Assembly: GCA_963757185.1 (NCBI GenBank)
Contig: CAVWQI010000001.1
Coordinates: 186,001 to 250,000 of the forward strand
Source of the DNA: JAQBQB01 sp963757185
Lineage (GTDB): Bacteria; Gemmatimonadota; Gemmatimonadetes; Gemmatimonadales; Gemmatimonadaceae
Reading direction: 5' to 3'
DNA: 64,000 nt
Shown: piece after piece, positions 17,911-25,046 of the stretch
Numbering within the stretch: the first letter of the stretch is position 1
How the letters are laid out: each line of letters opens with the position of its first letter
Program-made: the position numbers and the translations under genes
The notes under the pieces: model-generated
Databases searched by the model: none
What the model was told of the DNA's origin: nothing
What the model saw: only the letters and a program-made list of their open reading frames with translations

Positions 17911-17982
17911 GTCGAGCTGTCCAGCCGTCCAGCTGTCGAGCCGTCCAGCTGTCGAGCCGTCCAGCTGTCGAGCCGTCCAGCC
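17911..17982 (+). repeat. 8-bp tandem repeat GTCSAGCY, nine units
   Basis: Nine contiguous 8-mers of the form GTC(G/C)AGC(C/T), largely alternating GTCGAGCC and GTCCAGCT (16-bp higher period). The array ends 1 nt before the dnaJ stop codon. It is the opposite-strand relative of the GGCTTGAC array on the other side of the four-helix-bundle gene. Confidence 0.9.
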
Positions 17983-17983
17983 C

Positions 17984-19126
17984 TCAGTACTTCAATCCGC
18001 CCGCGTTCGCGAAGTCCTTCATCGCCTTTTCCTGCTCTTCGGTGAGCTTCTCGGGCACGCTCACCTGAACTTCGATGATCAGATCGCCGGTGTGGTCATC
18101 CTTCGTGATGCCCTGACCGCGCACACGGAATCGTTTGCCCGCCGGCGTTCCCGCGGGAATCTTGATCGCGACCTTTTTTCCGTCGAGCGTCTTGACGCTG
18201 ATCTTCGAACCGAGCGTCGCTTGGGCGATATTGATCGGCACGGGCGCGACGACGTCGAGCCCCTCTCGCCGGAAAAAGCGATCCGGCTCGACCTGGAACG
18301 TGATGAGGAGATCGCCGGGCGGGGCGTTGCGCGTTCCGCGGCCGCCCTGCCCCTTGAGACGGATCTTGGTTCCGGTATCGACCCCCGGCGCCACGGTGAT
18401 CATCACCTTCTTCCGCGTGCGAACCTCGCCCGCTCCGTTGCACGTCGGGCATCGCTCGCTCGGGACGGTGCCTTTCCCCAGGCACATGGGGCACGGCCGC
18501 TGCACGGCAAACCCGCCCTGGCCGAAGGAGATCGTCCCGCGCCCCTGGCACTCGGGACAGGTCTGGATCTTCGCGCCGGCTGCGGCGCCGCTGCCGTGGC
18601 ACGTTGGGCACTCTTCGTTCACCTCGAGCTCGATCGGCACCTTTCCGCCGAGCGCGGCAACGCGAAACGGAATGGTGAGCTGCGACTCGATGTCCTGGCC
18701 CCGTTCGGGTCCCCGCGGCCGCGTTCCTCGCGCGCCGCCACCGAACATCGAGCTGAAGAGATCCCCGATCCCGCCAAGGCCGACGTCGTTGAAATCCTCG
18801 AACCGAAACGAGCCGCTGCCGAACGGATTCTGCGCGCCCGCTCCGGGCTGCTGCCCCCCCCCGGGCCCGGGGCGTCGCTGACCGCCGCCGAATCCGCCGA
18901 ACGCACCCAGTGAGCGCATCGTGTCGTACTGCTTGCGCTTTTCGGCATCCCCCAAGACCTGATACGCCTCCGAGATCTCCTTGAAGCGCTCGGCGGCCTT
19001 GGGATCGTTGGGATTCTTGTCCGGGTGGTGCTTGGCGGCGAGCTTCCGGTACTGCTTCTTGACCTCGTCCTGCGACGCCGAAGCGGACACGCCCAGGACC
19101 GAGTAGTAGTCCTTCGTCTGAGCCAT
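17984..19126 (-). CDS. dnaJ: Chaperone DnaJ (type I Hsp40)
   Basis: 380 residues. J domain with HPD at 34-36, a Gly/Phe-rich segment (about 75-115, including GAFGGFGGGQ), a cysteine-rich zinc domain with four CxxCxGxG repeats (CPTCHGSG, CPECQGRG, CPMCLGKG, CPTCNGAG, about 172-245) and the C-terminal substrate-binding domains. It delivers unfolded clients to DnaK and stimulates its ATPase. It lies 16 bp downstream of grpE in the same direction, so the pair forms an operon; dnaK is not in the window. Confidence 0.96.
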   Translation of the reverse strand: MAQTKDYYSVLGVSASASQDEVKKQYRKLAAKHHPDKNPNDPKAAERFKEISEAYQVLGDAEKRKQYDTMRSLGAFGGFGGGQRRPGPGGGQQPGAGAQNPFGSGSFRFEDFNDVGLGGIGDLFSSMFGGGARGTRPRGPERGQDIESQLTIPFRVAALGGKVPIELEVNEECPTCHGSGAAAGAKIQTCPECQGRGTISFGQGGFAVQRPCPMCLGKGTVPSERCPTCNGAGEVRTRKKVMITVAPGVDTGTKIRLKGQGGRGTRNAPPGDLLITFQVEPDRFFRREGLDVVAPVPINIAQATLGSKISVKTLDGKKVAIKIPAGTPAGKRFRVRGQGITKDDHTGDLIIEVQVSVPEKLTEEQEKAMKDFANAGGLKY

Positions 19127-19142
19127 ATGGATCAGTACGTGC

Positions 19143-19757
19143 TCAGCCGTTCCACTGCTTCACAACGACGCGCGCCGGGCGTAAGAGCTGGCCGTTGAAC
19201 ACGTAGCCTACCTGGAACACGCGCGACACGACGTGGTCGTCCTCGGGCGACAGGGCCGGCTCCGTTGTCACGGCCTCGTGCAGTGCTGGGTCGAAGGTCT
19301 GGTCGATGGGGTTGATCAACTGTAGGCCGGCCGTCCCGAGCGACTTGAGGAACTTCCGCTCGACCATCTCCACTCCCTGCGCCAGCGTCACCGGGTCGAC
19401 GGTGGCCGGATCCACGTGGGCGAATCGACCGAGGTCGTCGAGAGCATCGAGCAGGTGCTTGGTGAGATCGGCCTGCGCACGGCTCGTCAGCTCGCCACGT
19501 TCGCGCGCGGTTCGTTTGCGATAGTTGTCGTACTCGGCGGCGAGCCGGAGGTACTTGTCCCTCTCCGCCGACAGCTCGCGCTGCGCGTCAGAATCCGCGA
19601 GGACCGGCCCGCCCGGCGCGTCGGTGTCGCCCGGATCGGGCTCCGGCGCGAAGTCGGTGCCAGGGGCATCGATGTCGTCGGCGTCCCCGTCGGCTTGGCG
19701 ACCCGCGCCGTCGGTTTCGGGAGGCGATCCTGCGTTTGGTTTTTTCGGCTGCTTCAT
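19143..19757 (-). CDS. grpE: Nucleotide exchange factor GrpE
   Basis: 204 residues. A disordered, Asp/Gly/Pro-rich N-terminal tail (about 1-65) is followed by the long dimerisation helix with AAEYDNYRKRTARER and the beta domain with HEAVTTEP and GYVFNGQLLRPARVVV, classic for GrpE, the DnaK ADP-release factor. The start at 19757 (MKQPKKPN) has AGGA upstream and is preferred over an in-frame extension to 19844. No CIRCE element was found upstream. dnaJ follows 16 bp later. Confidence 0.95.
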   Translation of the reverse strand: MKQPKKPNAGSPPETDGAGRQADGDADDIDAPGTDFAPEPDPGDTDAPGGPVLADSDAQRELSAERDKYLRLAAEYDNYRKRTARERGELTSRAQADLTKHLLDALDDLGRFAHVDPATVDPVTLAQGVEMVERKFLKSLGTAGLQLINPIDQTFDPALHEAVTTEPALSPEDDHVVSRVFQVGYVFNGQLLRPARVVVKQWNG

Positions 19758-19810
19758 CGTCCTGAATGTTCGCGGTACCGGTGGCGGGGTGCAACGGGCA
19801 TACCCTGCAT

Positions 19811-19829
19811 CGCTGCCGGAACGGCAGCG
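19811..19829. promoter_or_regulatory. Hairpin between divergent grpE and the YdhR-like gene
   Basis: CGCTGCCG (19811-19818) / CGGCAGCG (19822-19829) with a GAA loop, in the 139-bp region between two divergent starts. It could be an operator or a leader hairpin; no CIRCE-like sequence accompanies it. Confidence 0.35.
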
Positions 19830-19896
19830 GCCCCCTGGCAGCACGTTACGGACGGTCGTAGGCTGAATGTCGCGACCAATTTACTCGGAGGCTTCT

Positions 19897-20226
19897 ATGG
19901 CCGGCCATCTGCTGCAGATCAACTTCAAGCTGTCGATCCCCGTCGAACAGTACGAGCACGCCATCGAACACGCTTCACACGCGATCTCGGGCGTCGCCGG
20001 CCTGCGCTGGAAGATCTGGATCGCAAACGCGGAAACGCAGGAAGCGGGCGGGATCTATTGCTTCGACAACCGCGAGTCCGCCGATGCCTACCTCAGTGGA
20101 CCGATCGTGGCGAACCTCAAGTCGGCCCCGTTCGCGCACGACGTGAGCGTCAAGCACTTCGATTATCTCGAAAACGCTACTGGCGTGACCCGCGGCCCGG
20201 TCGGCGCCACGCTGCAGGCGGTATAG
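19897..20226 (+). CDS. YdhR-like putative monooxygenase (dimeric alpha-beta barrel)
   Basis: 109 residues. The pattern LLQINFKLSIPVEQY, GVAGLRWKIWIANAETQEAGGIYCFDN and AYLSGPIVANL fits the YdhR family of small ferredoxin-like-fold proteins annotated as putative monooxygenases; the substrate is unknown. The ATG at 19897 is preceded by CGGAGG (19886-19891) at 5-nt spacing, which decides the start over an ATG at 19867. The gene stands alone, divergent from grpE, and is followed by an AT-rich palindromic region. Confidence 0.85.
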   Translation: MAGHLLQINFKLSIPVEQYEHAIEHASHAISGVAGLRWKIWIANAETQEAGGIYCFDNRESADAYLSGPIVANLKSAPFAHDVSVKHFDYLENATGVTRGPVGATLQAV

Positions 20227-20289
20227 ATCGGCCGGAGAGCACCTACGCCAGGCGTACCGTTTCGCGTCCGTTCTAGCCTATACGAGTTG

Positions 20290-20401
20290 AACTACCATTT
20301 CGCGGAGGAGGCGGATTTCGCGGAAACTGAAAAAACATTTTTTCAAATTTTGCATTTCGACGTTTCCGGCAGTGCTCAGCTTCTTCCGCGAAATTGTAGT
20401 T
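20290..20401. repeat. AT-rich imperfect palindromic element
   Basis: The left arm starts AACTACCATTTCGCGGAGGA (20290-20309) and the right arm ends CTTCCGCGAAATTGTAGTT (20383-20401); they are near-perfect reverse complements. The interior has TTTCGCGGAAAC and TTTCCGG-like words and A/T runs, unlike the flanking sequence. It fills most of the gap between the YdhR-like gene and the convergent cinA and could act as a two-way terminator. Confidence 0.7.
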
Positions 20402-20439
20402 CCAGAGTCGTAGATCTCCGTGCAGGCGCCGAAAAACAA

Positions 20440-21759
20440 CTATCGCGCGACGACCGCGCCCGCAGCGGGACTCGCTGGCGCGGCGTGACTCGCGAGGAGC
20501 TGGACTCGTAAGAGATCCAGCGTGTACTGGGCGGCTCGTTCGCGGATCTCGCCGCGGTCGCCCCACAGAAGATGGCGCTGAGTCGCCACCTTCCCGTCGA
20601 CGTCGACCGCAAGCCAGACGGTACCGACGGGTTTCTCCGGCGTTCCGCCTGATGGTCCGGCGATGCCCGTGATCGCCAAGCCGACGCGGGCACCGGTGAC
20701 GCGGCGCGCGCCCGCCGCCATCTCGCGCACGACCTCCTCGCTCACGGCGCCGTGTGCCGCGAGCGATGCGTCGCTCACGCCGAGCGACTCGCGCTTCACG
20801 TCGTTGTGATAAGCGATGACGCCGCCGAGCATCACGTCGCTCGACCCGGGAATCGCCGTAAGCCTGGCGCCGAGCAAGCCGCCGGTGCAGCTCTCCGCGA
20901 CACCTATCGTGAGGCCGCGCGAGCGGCACATCTCGAGCGCGACGGCCGCGAGATCGTCGTCGTCCTCGCCGTAGATCCACGGTCCCGCGCGCTCGCGCAA
21001 GCGAATCGACGCGCGGTCGATGGCGTCGATCGCCTCGCGCGCCGGCGCGTCGCGAACGGTGAGACGGAGGTCGACGCCGGCGATCGACGGCAGATACGCG
21101 AGCTCGACGTGCAGCGGGCCGCCGTCCATCGAGTCGATTTTGTCGGCGAGGAGCGACTCGGAGATTCCCGTCGTGCGCAGCGTACGCGAGCGAACGACCG
21201 TTCCCGAGGTGACGCGCGCCGCGAGTCGGGGCAGCAGCGAGTCGGCGAGCATGCCGCGCATTTCTCGCGGAACGCCGGGGAGCATCGCGACCCACCGGCC
21301 GCGCTCGTCCTCGAGCCACACGCCGGGCGCCGACCCGTGGCGATTCTCGAGCTTGGTCGCGCCAACCGGCATCATCGCCTGCTGCCTGTTCGCCGCGGGG
21401 AGCGGACGGTTGAATCGCGTCCGCCAGCGCTCCTCCATCCAGCGAAAGTGTTCCTCGTCCAACTCCATTCCCCGGCCGAACAGCTCGGCGATCGACTGCT
21501 TGGTGAGATCGTCGGAGGTGGGGCCGAGACCGCCCGTCGTGATGACGGCGCCGCTGCGCTCGAGCGCATCGCCGACGGCGCGCTGAATGGCCGCCGCCGC
21601 GTCGCCGACCGTCGCCCTGCGCACGACGTGCATTCCGATCGAGGCAAGCGCTCGCGCGAGATGCGCCGCGTTGGTGTCGACGGTGAAGCCGAGCAGCAGC
21701 TCGTCGCCGATCGTCACGATCTCGACCGCGGTTCCGCGCTTCGGGTCCTGCGACATCAT
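20440..21759 (-). CDS. cinA: CinA-family protein (competence/damage-inducible, nicotinamide-nucleotide amidase)
   Basis: 439 residues. The N-terminal molybdopterin-binding-like (COG1058) domain starts AVEIVTIGDELLLGFTVDTN and includes TTGGLGPTSDDLT; the C-terminal amidase domain (about 270-425) has GVAESCTGGLLGARLT with the catalytic serine and GLAITGIAGPSGGTPEKPVGTV. The enzyme recycles NMN to nicotinate mononucleotide in pyridine-nucleotide repair. The ATG at 21759 overlaps the pgsA stop (ATGA), a frequent pgsA-cinA arrangement. A much longer open frame into pgsA is not the real start. Confidence 0.93.
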   Translation of the reverse strand: MMSQDPKRGTAVEIVTIGDELLLGFTVDTNAAHLARALASIGMHVVRRATVGDAAAAIQRAVGDALERSGAVITTGGLGPTSDDLTKQSIAELFGRGMELDEEHFRWMEERWRTRFNRPLPAANRQQAMMPVGATKLENRHGSAPGVWLEDERGRWVAMLPGVPREMRGMLADSLLPRLAARVTSGTVVRSRTLRTTGISESLLADKIDSMDGGPLHVELAYLPSIAGVDLRLTVRDAPAREAIDAIDRASIRLRERAGPWIYGEDDDDLAAVALEMCRSRGLTIGVAESCTGGLLGARLTAIPGSSDVMLGGVIAYHNDVKRESLGVSDASLAAHGAVSEEVVREMAAGARRVTGARVGLAITGIAGPSGGTPEKPVGTVWLAVDVDGKVATQRHLLWGDRGEIRERAAQYTLDLLRVQLLASHAAPASPAAGAVVAR

Positions 21760-22388
21760 TTCTGAACCGCGGTGGAGAAGACGCTCCCGAAGCTGCGCAG
21801 GTACACGGCGAGCGAATAGATCGTGAGCGCGACGGCGACGATCATCGACAGGAGTCCGACCGTGCCGTTGAACATCGCGAAGGCGCGCCACGGCTCGCCG
21901 TCCCACGATTGCGCTTCCTTGAGCGCGACGGCGAAGAACCAGCAGTAGGCGCAGCCCTGCCACAGCAGCTGAATCGCCGTCTTCCATTTCGCGGGGCCGA
22001 TCGCCGCGATCACCACGCCGCGGCGCGCCGCGGCCTGGCGAAACAGGGTCATGAACAGCTCGCGACCGAGCACGACGAGGACCACCCAGATGGGCAAGCC
22101 GATCATCCCGATCGGCGTGACGAATGGCAGGTGCTGGGCGAGCAGGTACATCGGAATGAACGTCGCGACGAGCAGCAGCTTGTCGGCGAGCGGATCGAGG
22201 AGTCGCCCGAGGTCGGTTTCCTGTTTGCGCGACCGCGCGAGATGTCCGTCGATGTAGTCGCTGATTGCCGCCGCGAGGAACAGGATGAACGCGGCGAGGC
22301 GAAGCCCCCACGAGTTCGCCAGCGGCAGGGTCGCGATGAGCGGCGTCGCGACGATACGGCCAACGGTGAGGGCGTTCGGCAGATTCAT
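21756..22388 (-). CDS. pgsA: CDP-diacylglycerol--glycerol-3-phosphate 3-phosphatidyltransferase
   Basis: 210 residues, integral inner-membrane enzyme making phosphatidylglycerol phosphate. The CDP-alcohol phosphotransferase motif D-x2-DG-x2-AR-x8-G-x3-D-x3-D is complete at about 44-69 (DYIDGHLAR, then GRLLDPLADK). Six hydrophobic segments are evident. It begins NLPNALTVGRIVATPLI like PgsA proteins. It is coupled to cinA by a 4-nt overlap and lies 114 bp after mglA in the same direction. Confidence 0.92.
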   Translation of the reverse strand: MNLPNALTVGRIVATPLIATLPLANSWGLRLAAFILFLAAAISDYIDGHLARSRKQETDLGRLLDPLADKLLLVATFIPMYLLAQHLPFVTPIGMIGLPIWVVLVVLGRELFMTLFRQAAARRGVVIAAIGPAKWKTAIQLLWQGCAYCWFFAVALKEAQSWDGEPWRAFAMFNGTVGLLSMIVAVALTIYSLAVYLRSFGSVFSTAVQK

Positions 22389-22483
22389 GTCGACGGGAAC
22401 CTACTTGGGTTGCGGGCGGCGCAGCGGATCGCGCACGGAGTTACCTACAATCTCCCGCCCTCCAACGCCCGTTCCAAGACCCG

Positions 22484-22500
22484 TCCGCCGGCCCGGCGGA
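22484..22500 (-). terminator. Short GC hairpin after mglA
   Basis: TCCGCCG (22484-22490) / CGGCGGA (22494-22500) with a 3-nt loop, directly after the mglA stop at 22503. No T-run follows on the minus strand, so termination is uncertain. Confidence 0.35.
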
Positions 22501-22502
22501 GG

Positions 22503-23180
22503 TCACGCCAGGGACTTCAGCACCAGCTTGCTGACCGCCTTGAGCGTGTCGAACACACCGTCGCCGTTCACGGCCACCGCCTCGATGTACGGGGCGCGCT
22601 CGATCCATTCTCCGGTCGTGAGCTGTTCCACCAGGCGCTCGCCGGGGTGCACCGCATCGGGCGTCACGCGCATTCGCGACGGGTCGGTGACCTCCCACCC
22701 CGGGTTGAGCGACGCCTGGAGCTCGCGGATGGGGGAGGCGTTGGGCAGATCGCGCTTGTTGTACTGGATCACGAACGGCATCGACGTCAGGTCGTACCCG
22801 TACTCGGCCATGTTGTCGTACAGGTTCTGCATGGCCTCCTGATTCGCCTCCAGCCGCTCCATCTGCGAGTCGCCGACGAAGACGATGCCGTCGACGCCCT
22901 TGAGAATCAGCTTGCGGCTGGCGTTGTAGTAGACCTGTCCCGGCACCGTGTAGAGGTGAAACCGGGTCTTGAATCCACGGATGGTGCCGAGGTCCACCGG
23001 AAGGAAATCGAAGAAGAGCGTGCGCTCGGTCTCGGTGGCGAGGGAGATGAGCTTGCCGCGAGTGTCCGGCTCGACCTGGCCGTAGACGTGCTCGAGGTTC
23101 GTCGTCTTCCCGCCCAACCCGGGACCGTAGTAGACGATCTTGCAGTTGATCTCGCGTGACGCGTAGTTGATCATCGACAT
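22503..23180 (-). CDS. mglA: MglA-like small GTPase
   Basis: 225 residues, Ras-like GTPase of the bacterial MglA group that sets cell polarity or front-rear asymmetry. P-loop GPGLGGKTTN (19-28), the second region with HLYTVPGQVYY (DxxG replaced by VPGQ as in MglA), and the guanine specificity motif QYNKRD near 140. It is longer than the about 195 residues of Myxococcus MglA, with an extra C-terminal segment. The gene lies 12 bp after the Roadblock-domain mglB, its expected GTPase-activating partner. Confidence 0.9.
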   Translation of the reverse strand: MSMINYASREINCKIVYYGPGLGGKTTNLEHVYGQVEPDTRGKLISLATETERTLFFDFLPVDLGTIRGFKTRFHLYTVPGQVYYNASRKLILKGVDGIVFVGDSQMERLEANQEAMQNLYDNMAEYGYDLTSMPFVIQYNKRDLPNASPIRELQASLNPGWEVTDPSRMRVTPDAVHPGERLVEQLTTGEWIERAPYIEAVAVNGDGVFDTLKAVSKLVLKSLA

Positions 23181-23192
23181 GGCTGTCTTCCG

Positions 23193-23687
23193 CTATTGAA
23201 ACAGCTTGTCGATTTCGTCGTCGGCGCCGGCGAGTACGCTGGGCGCCCCGGCCGCTTGGGCGCTCGCGCTCCGTGTGAATACGTGTTCGAACAACTGTGT
23301 TAGCTCTCCGACGGTGTGGCGAAGCTTGAGCCGCACCAAGCCGAGCGTGGTCCGGTTGTCGAACAGCACGACGAGGATGACGCGGCGGGCGACGTCGGCG
23401 AGATACATCGATTCCTTCTCACCCTGGTGAAAGAGCGAGTTGAAATCGTTCTCGCCGATCAGCTTCGCGAGTTGATCGTTGGCGCTGAAATCGGCGGCGG
23501 TGAGGGTCGCGAACGCGGTCGGGTCGAACGTGGGGCGTTCGCCGACGGTGGCGACGAGCTGACCGGTCCGATCGACCAACAACGCGCATCGCGCGTTGCA
23601 GTCAACGAGAAACCGGTCGAGCGCCTTCGTGATCGCGCCAAAATCATCTTCGGTGAACGACCAGCTGGCGCTCACGGAAGGGGCCAT
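23193..23687 (-). CDS. mglB: MglB-like Roadblock/LC7-domain protein
   Basis: 164 residues. The Roadblock fold spans about 12-125: NARCALLVDRTGQLVATVGE, then AFATLTAADFSANDQLAKLIGE and VILVVLFDNRTTLGLVRLKL. MglB proteins are GTPase-activating partners of MglA and localise to a cell pole. The remaining C-terminal 35 residues look disordered and acidic. The gene sits between a small membrane-protein gene and mglA, in an operon that starts near dnaX. Confidence 0.9.
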   Translation of the reverse strand: MAPSVSASWSFTEDDFGAITKALDRFLVDCNARCALLVDRTGQLVATVGERPTFDPTAFATLTAADFSANDQLAKLIGENDFNSLFHQGEKESMYLADVARRVILVVLFDNRTTLGLVRLKLRHTVGELTQLFEHVFTRSASAQAAGAPSVLAGADDEIDKLFQ

Positions 23688-23700
23688 TGCGAGTGCGGTC

Positions 23701-24039
23701 CTATTCGAGGTGGGTGTACATGCGGCGGAGGAGCCGTTCGCCCGTCCGGCGAAGCGACGGGCTGCGTTCCCACGCTACGTAGTCGTGCAGAAGGTGGACG
23801 GCCTCGGGCCCCGGTCGTCGACCGAGGTATCCAAGCGCCGCCAGGCGCCTGACGGGCTTCGTGCTGAACAAGTCACGCCTCGACCGCCGGATCTGTGAGT
23901 TCCATGCGGCCGCTCCGACTATTAGACCGACGAGGAAGCCCCCGGTCACGGCCCATCCTGTTCCAAGTCCGTGTCTTTCGCGCCTTCTCGCTGTCCCGGT
24001 CCACCGGTCCACCGGTCTATCGGTCCACCTGGCGTTCAC
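23701..24039 (-). CDS. Small membrane-anchored protein of unknown function
   Basis: 112 residues from a GTG at 24039 that overlaps the recR stop (GTGA). One membrane helix (GWAVTGGFLVGLIVGAAAW, about 29-47) is followed by a basic region with a HEAT-like helical pair (KPVRRLAALGYLGRRPGP and RTGERLLRRMY). The first 15 residues (RWTDRPVDRWTG) are the translation of an 8-bp repeat array, so the true start may be a little downstream. It lies between recR and mglB in the same direction. No family is recognised; membrane anchoring next to MglA/B is only suggestive. Confidence 0.6.
   Translation of the reverse strand: MNARWTDRPVDRWTGTARRRERHGLGTGWAVTGGFLVGLIVGAAAWNSQIRRSRRDLFSTKPVRRLAALGYLGRRPGPEAVHLLHDYVAWERSPSLRRTGERLLRRMYTHLE
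23996..24028 (+). repeat. 8-bp tandem repeat CCGGTCCA, four units
   Basis: Units CCGGTCCA twice, CCGGTCTA and TCGGTCCA, ending 8 nt from the recR stop. They are read in frame on the minus strand as the N terminus of the small membrane protein. Confidence 0.85.
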
Positions 24040-24665
24040 ATCGCCCTCCGCGCGCTGAGCGCCTGCGCGATGGTCACGCCGTCGGCGTATTCCAGGTCGC
24101 CGCCAACCGGCAGCCCGCGCGCGATGCGTGAAACGGCCACACCGGTCGGCACGAGCTGTGTCTGCACGTACAAAGCGGTCGCCTCCCCCTCGAGGCTCGG
24201 GTTCGTGGCGAGGATCACTTCGCGCACCCCGCCTCCCTCCCCACCCTCGCCATTCACGGTTCCGCCGCTGTCCGCGGGATGCACTCGCCCCAATAACGCA
24301 TCCACGGTCAGATCAGCAGGACCCACGCCGTCGAGCGGAGACAGCCGTCCGCCGAGGACGTGGTAGAGGCCTCGGAACTCGCCGGCCCGCTCGATCGCCC
24401 CAATGTCGGAGGCCTGCTCGACGACGCAGATCAACGACGGGTCGCGACGCGGATCGCGGCAGATCGAGCAGACTTCATCTTCCGTGAGGTTGAAGCATCG
24501 CGTGCACGTTCTGACCCGCTCGCCCAGGGTGATCAGCGCGTTCGCGAGACGCTTGCTCTGCTCCGGCGACTGCCTCAGGAGGTAGTACGTGAGCCGCAGC
24601 GCGGTCTTGCGACCAATGCCTGGGAGTCGCGCCAGCTCCGTCGCGAGATCGTCGATCGCCGACAC
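24036..24665 (-). CDS. recR: Recombination mediator RecR
   Basis: 209 residues. Helix-hairpin-helix LARLPGIGRKTALRL, a Cys4 zinc finger (Cys54, 57, 66 and 69: CTRC and CSIC), and a Toprim domain with ICVVEQASDIGAIE and NPSLEGEATALYV. RecR works with RecO/RecF in loading RecA at gaps. It is slightly longer than usual because of a Gly-rich insertion (HPADSGGTVNGEGGEGGG, about 130-147) in the Toprim domain. The order dnaX-ybaB-recR is the conserved bacterial arrangement. Confidence 0.95.
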   Translation of the reverse strand: MSAIDDLATELARLPGIGRKTALRLTYYLLRQSPEQSKRLANALITLGERVRTCTRCFNLTEDEVCSICRDPRRDPSLICVVEQASDIGAIERAGEFRGLYHVLGGRLSPLDGVGPADLTVDALLGRVHPADSGGTVNGEGGEGGGVREVILATNPSLEGEATALYVQTQLVPTGVAVSRIARGLPVGGDLEYADGVTIAQALSARRAM

Positions 24666-24703
24666 GTCTGGTTCGCCCTACTCGATTCTCGCGGTTTCGG
24701 CGC

Positions 24704-25021
24704 TCAGAACGGGAGCTTGAACGGCAGTTGGAGGCCGCCCGTGAGCTTTCCCATCTGTTCCTGCGCGGCCGCCTGGGCCTTCTGCTGCGCGTCCGACACG
24801 GCGACGAGGATGAGATCCTCGAGCATCTCGAGGTCCGACGGATTCACGACGCTCGCGTCGAGCTTGATCTTCGTTATCTGGCCGGTCCCCGTGACCTCGG
24901 CCGTTACCATGCCGCCGCCCGCAGACCCCGAGACCCGCTGCTGCTGCAGCTCGTCCTGAATCTTCTGAAAGCGACCCTGCACTTCCTGCGCTTGCTGCAG
25001 GATTTTCATGAAGTCTGGCAT
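24704..25021 (-). CDS. ybaB: YbaB/EbfC-family nucleoid-associated protein
   Basis: 105 residues. The layout MKILQQAQEVQGRFQKIQ (coiled helix), a beta sheet with VTAEVTGTGQITKIKLDASVV, and a C-terminal helix (LEMLEDLILVAVSDAQQKA) matches YbaB/EbfC, a dimeric DNA-binding protein. The ATG at 25021 is taken; Met5 is an alternative. It lies 25 bp after dnaX and 38 bp before recR. Confidence 0.93.
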   Translation of the reverse strand: MPDFMKILQQAQEVQGRFQKIQDELQQQRVSGSAGGGMVTAEVTGTGQITKIKLDASVVNPSDLEMLEDLILVAVSDAQQKAQAAAQEQMGKLTGGLQLPFKLPF

Positions 25022-25046
25022 GTGATCAAACCTAGGGGCCGTGCGT

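Noticed and set aside
17414..17982. Possible CRISPR array
   Set aside because: The units are 8 bp and contiguous without spacers, and no cas genes are present.
19758..19896. CIRCE-type heat-shock operator upstream of grpE
   Set aside because: No TTAGCACTC-N9-GAGTGCTAA-like repeat; only a GC hairpin of another sequence.
20440..22311. A single 623-codon frame covering cinA and antisense-frame pgsA sequence
   Set aside because: The N-terminal third has no protein-like pattern and lies over pgsA in another frame; CinA starts cleanly at 21759 with an ATGA overlap.
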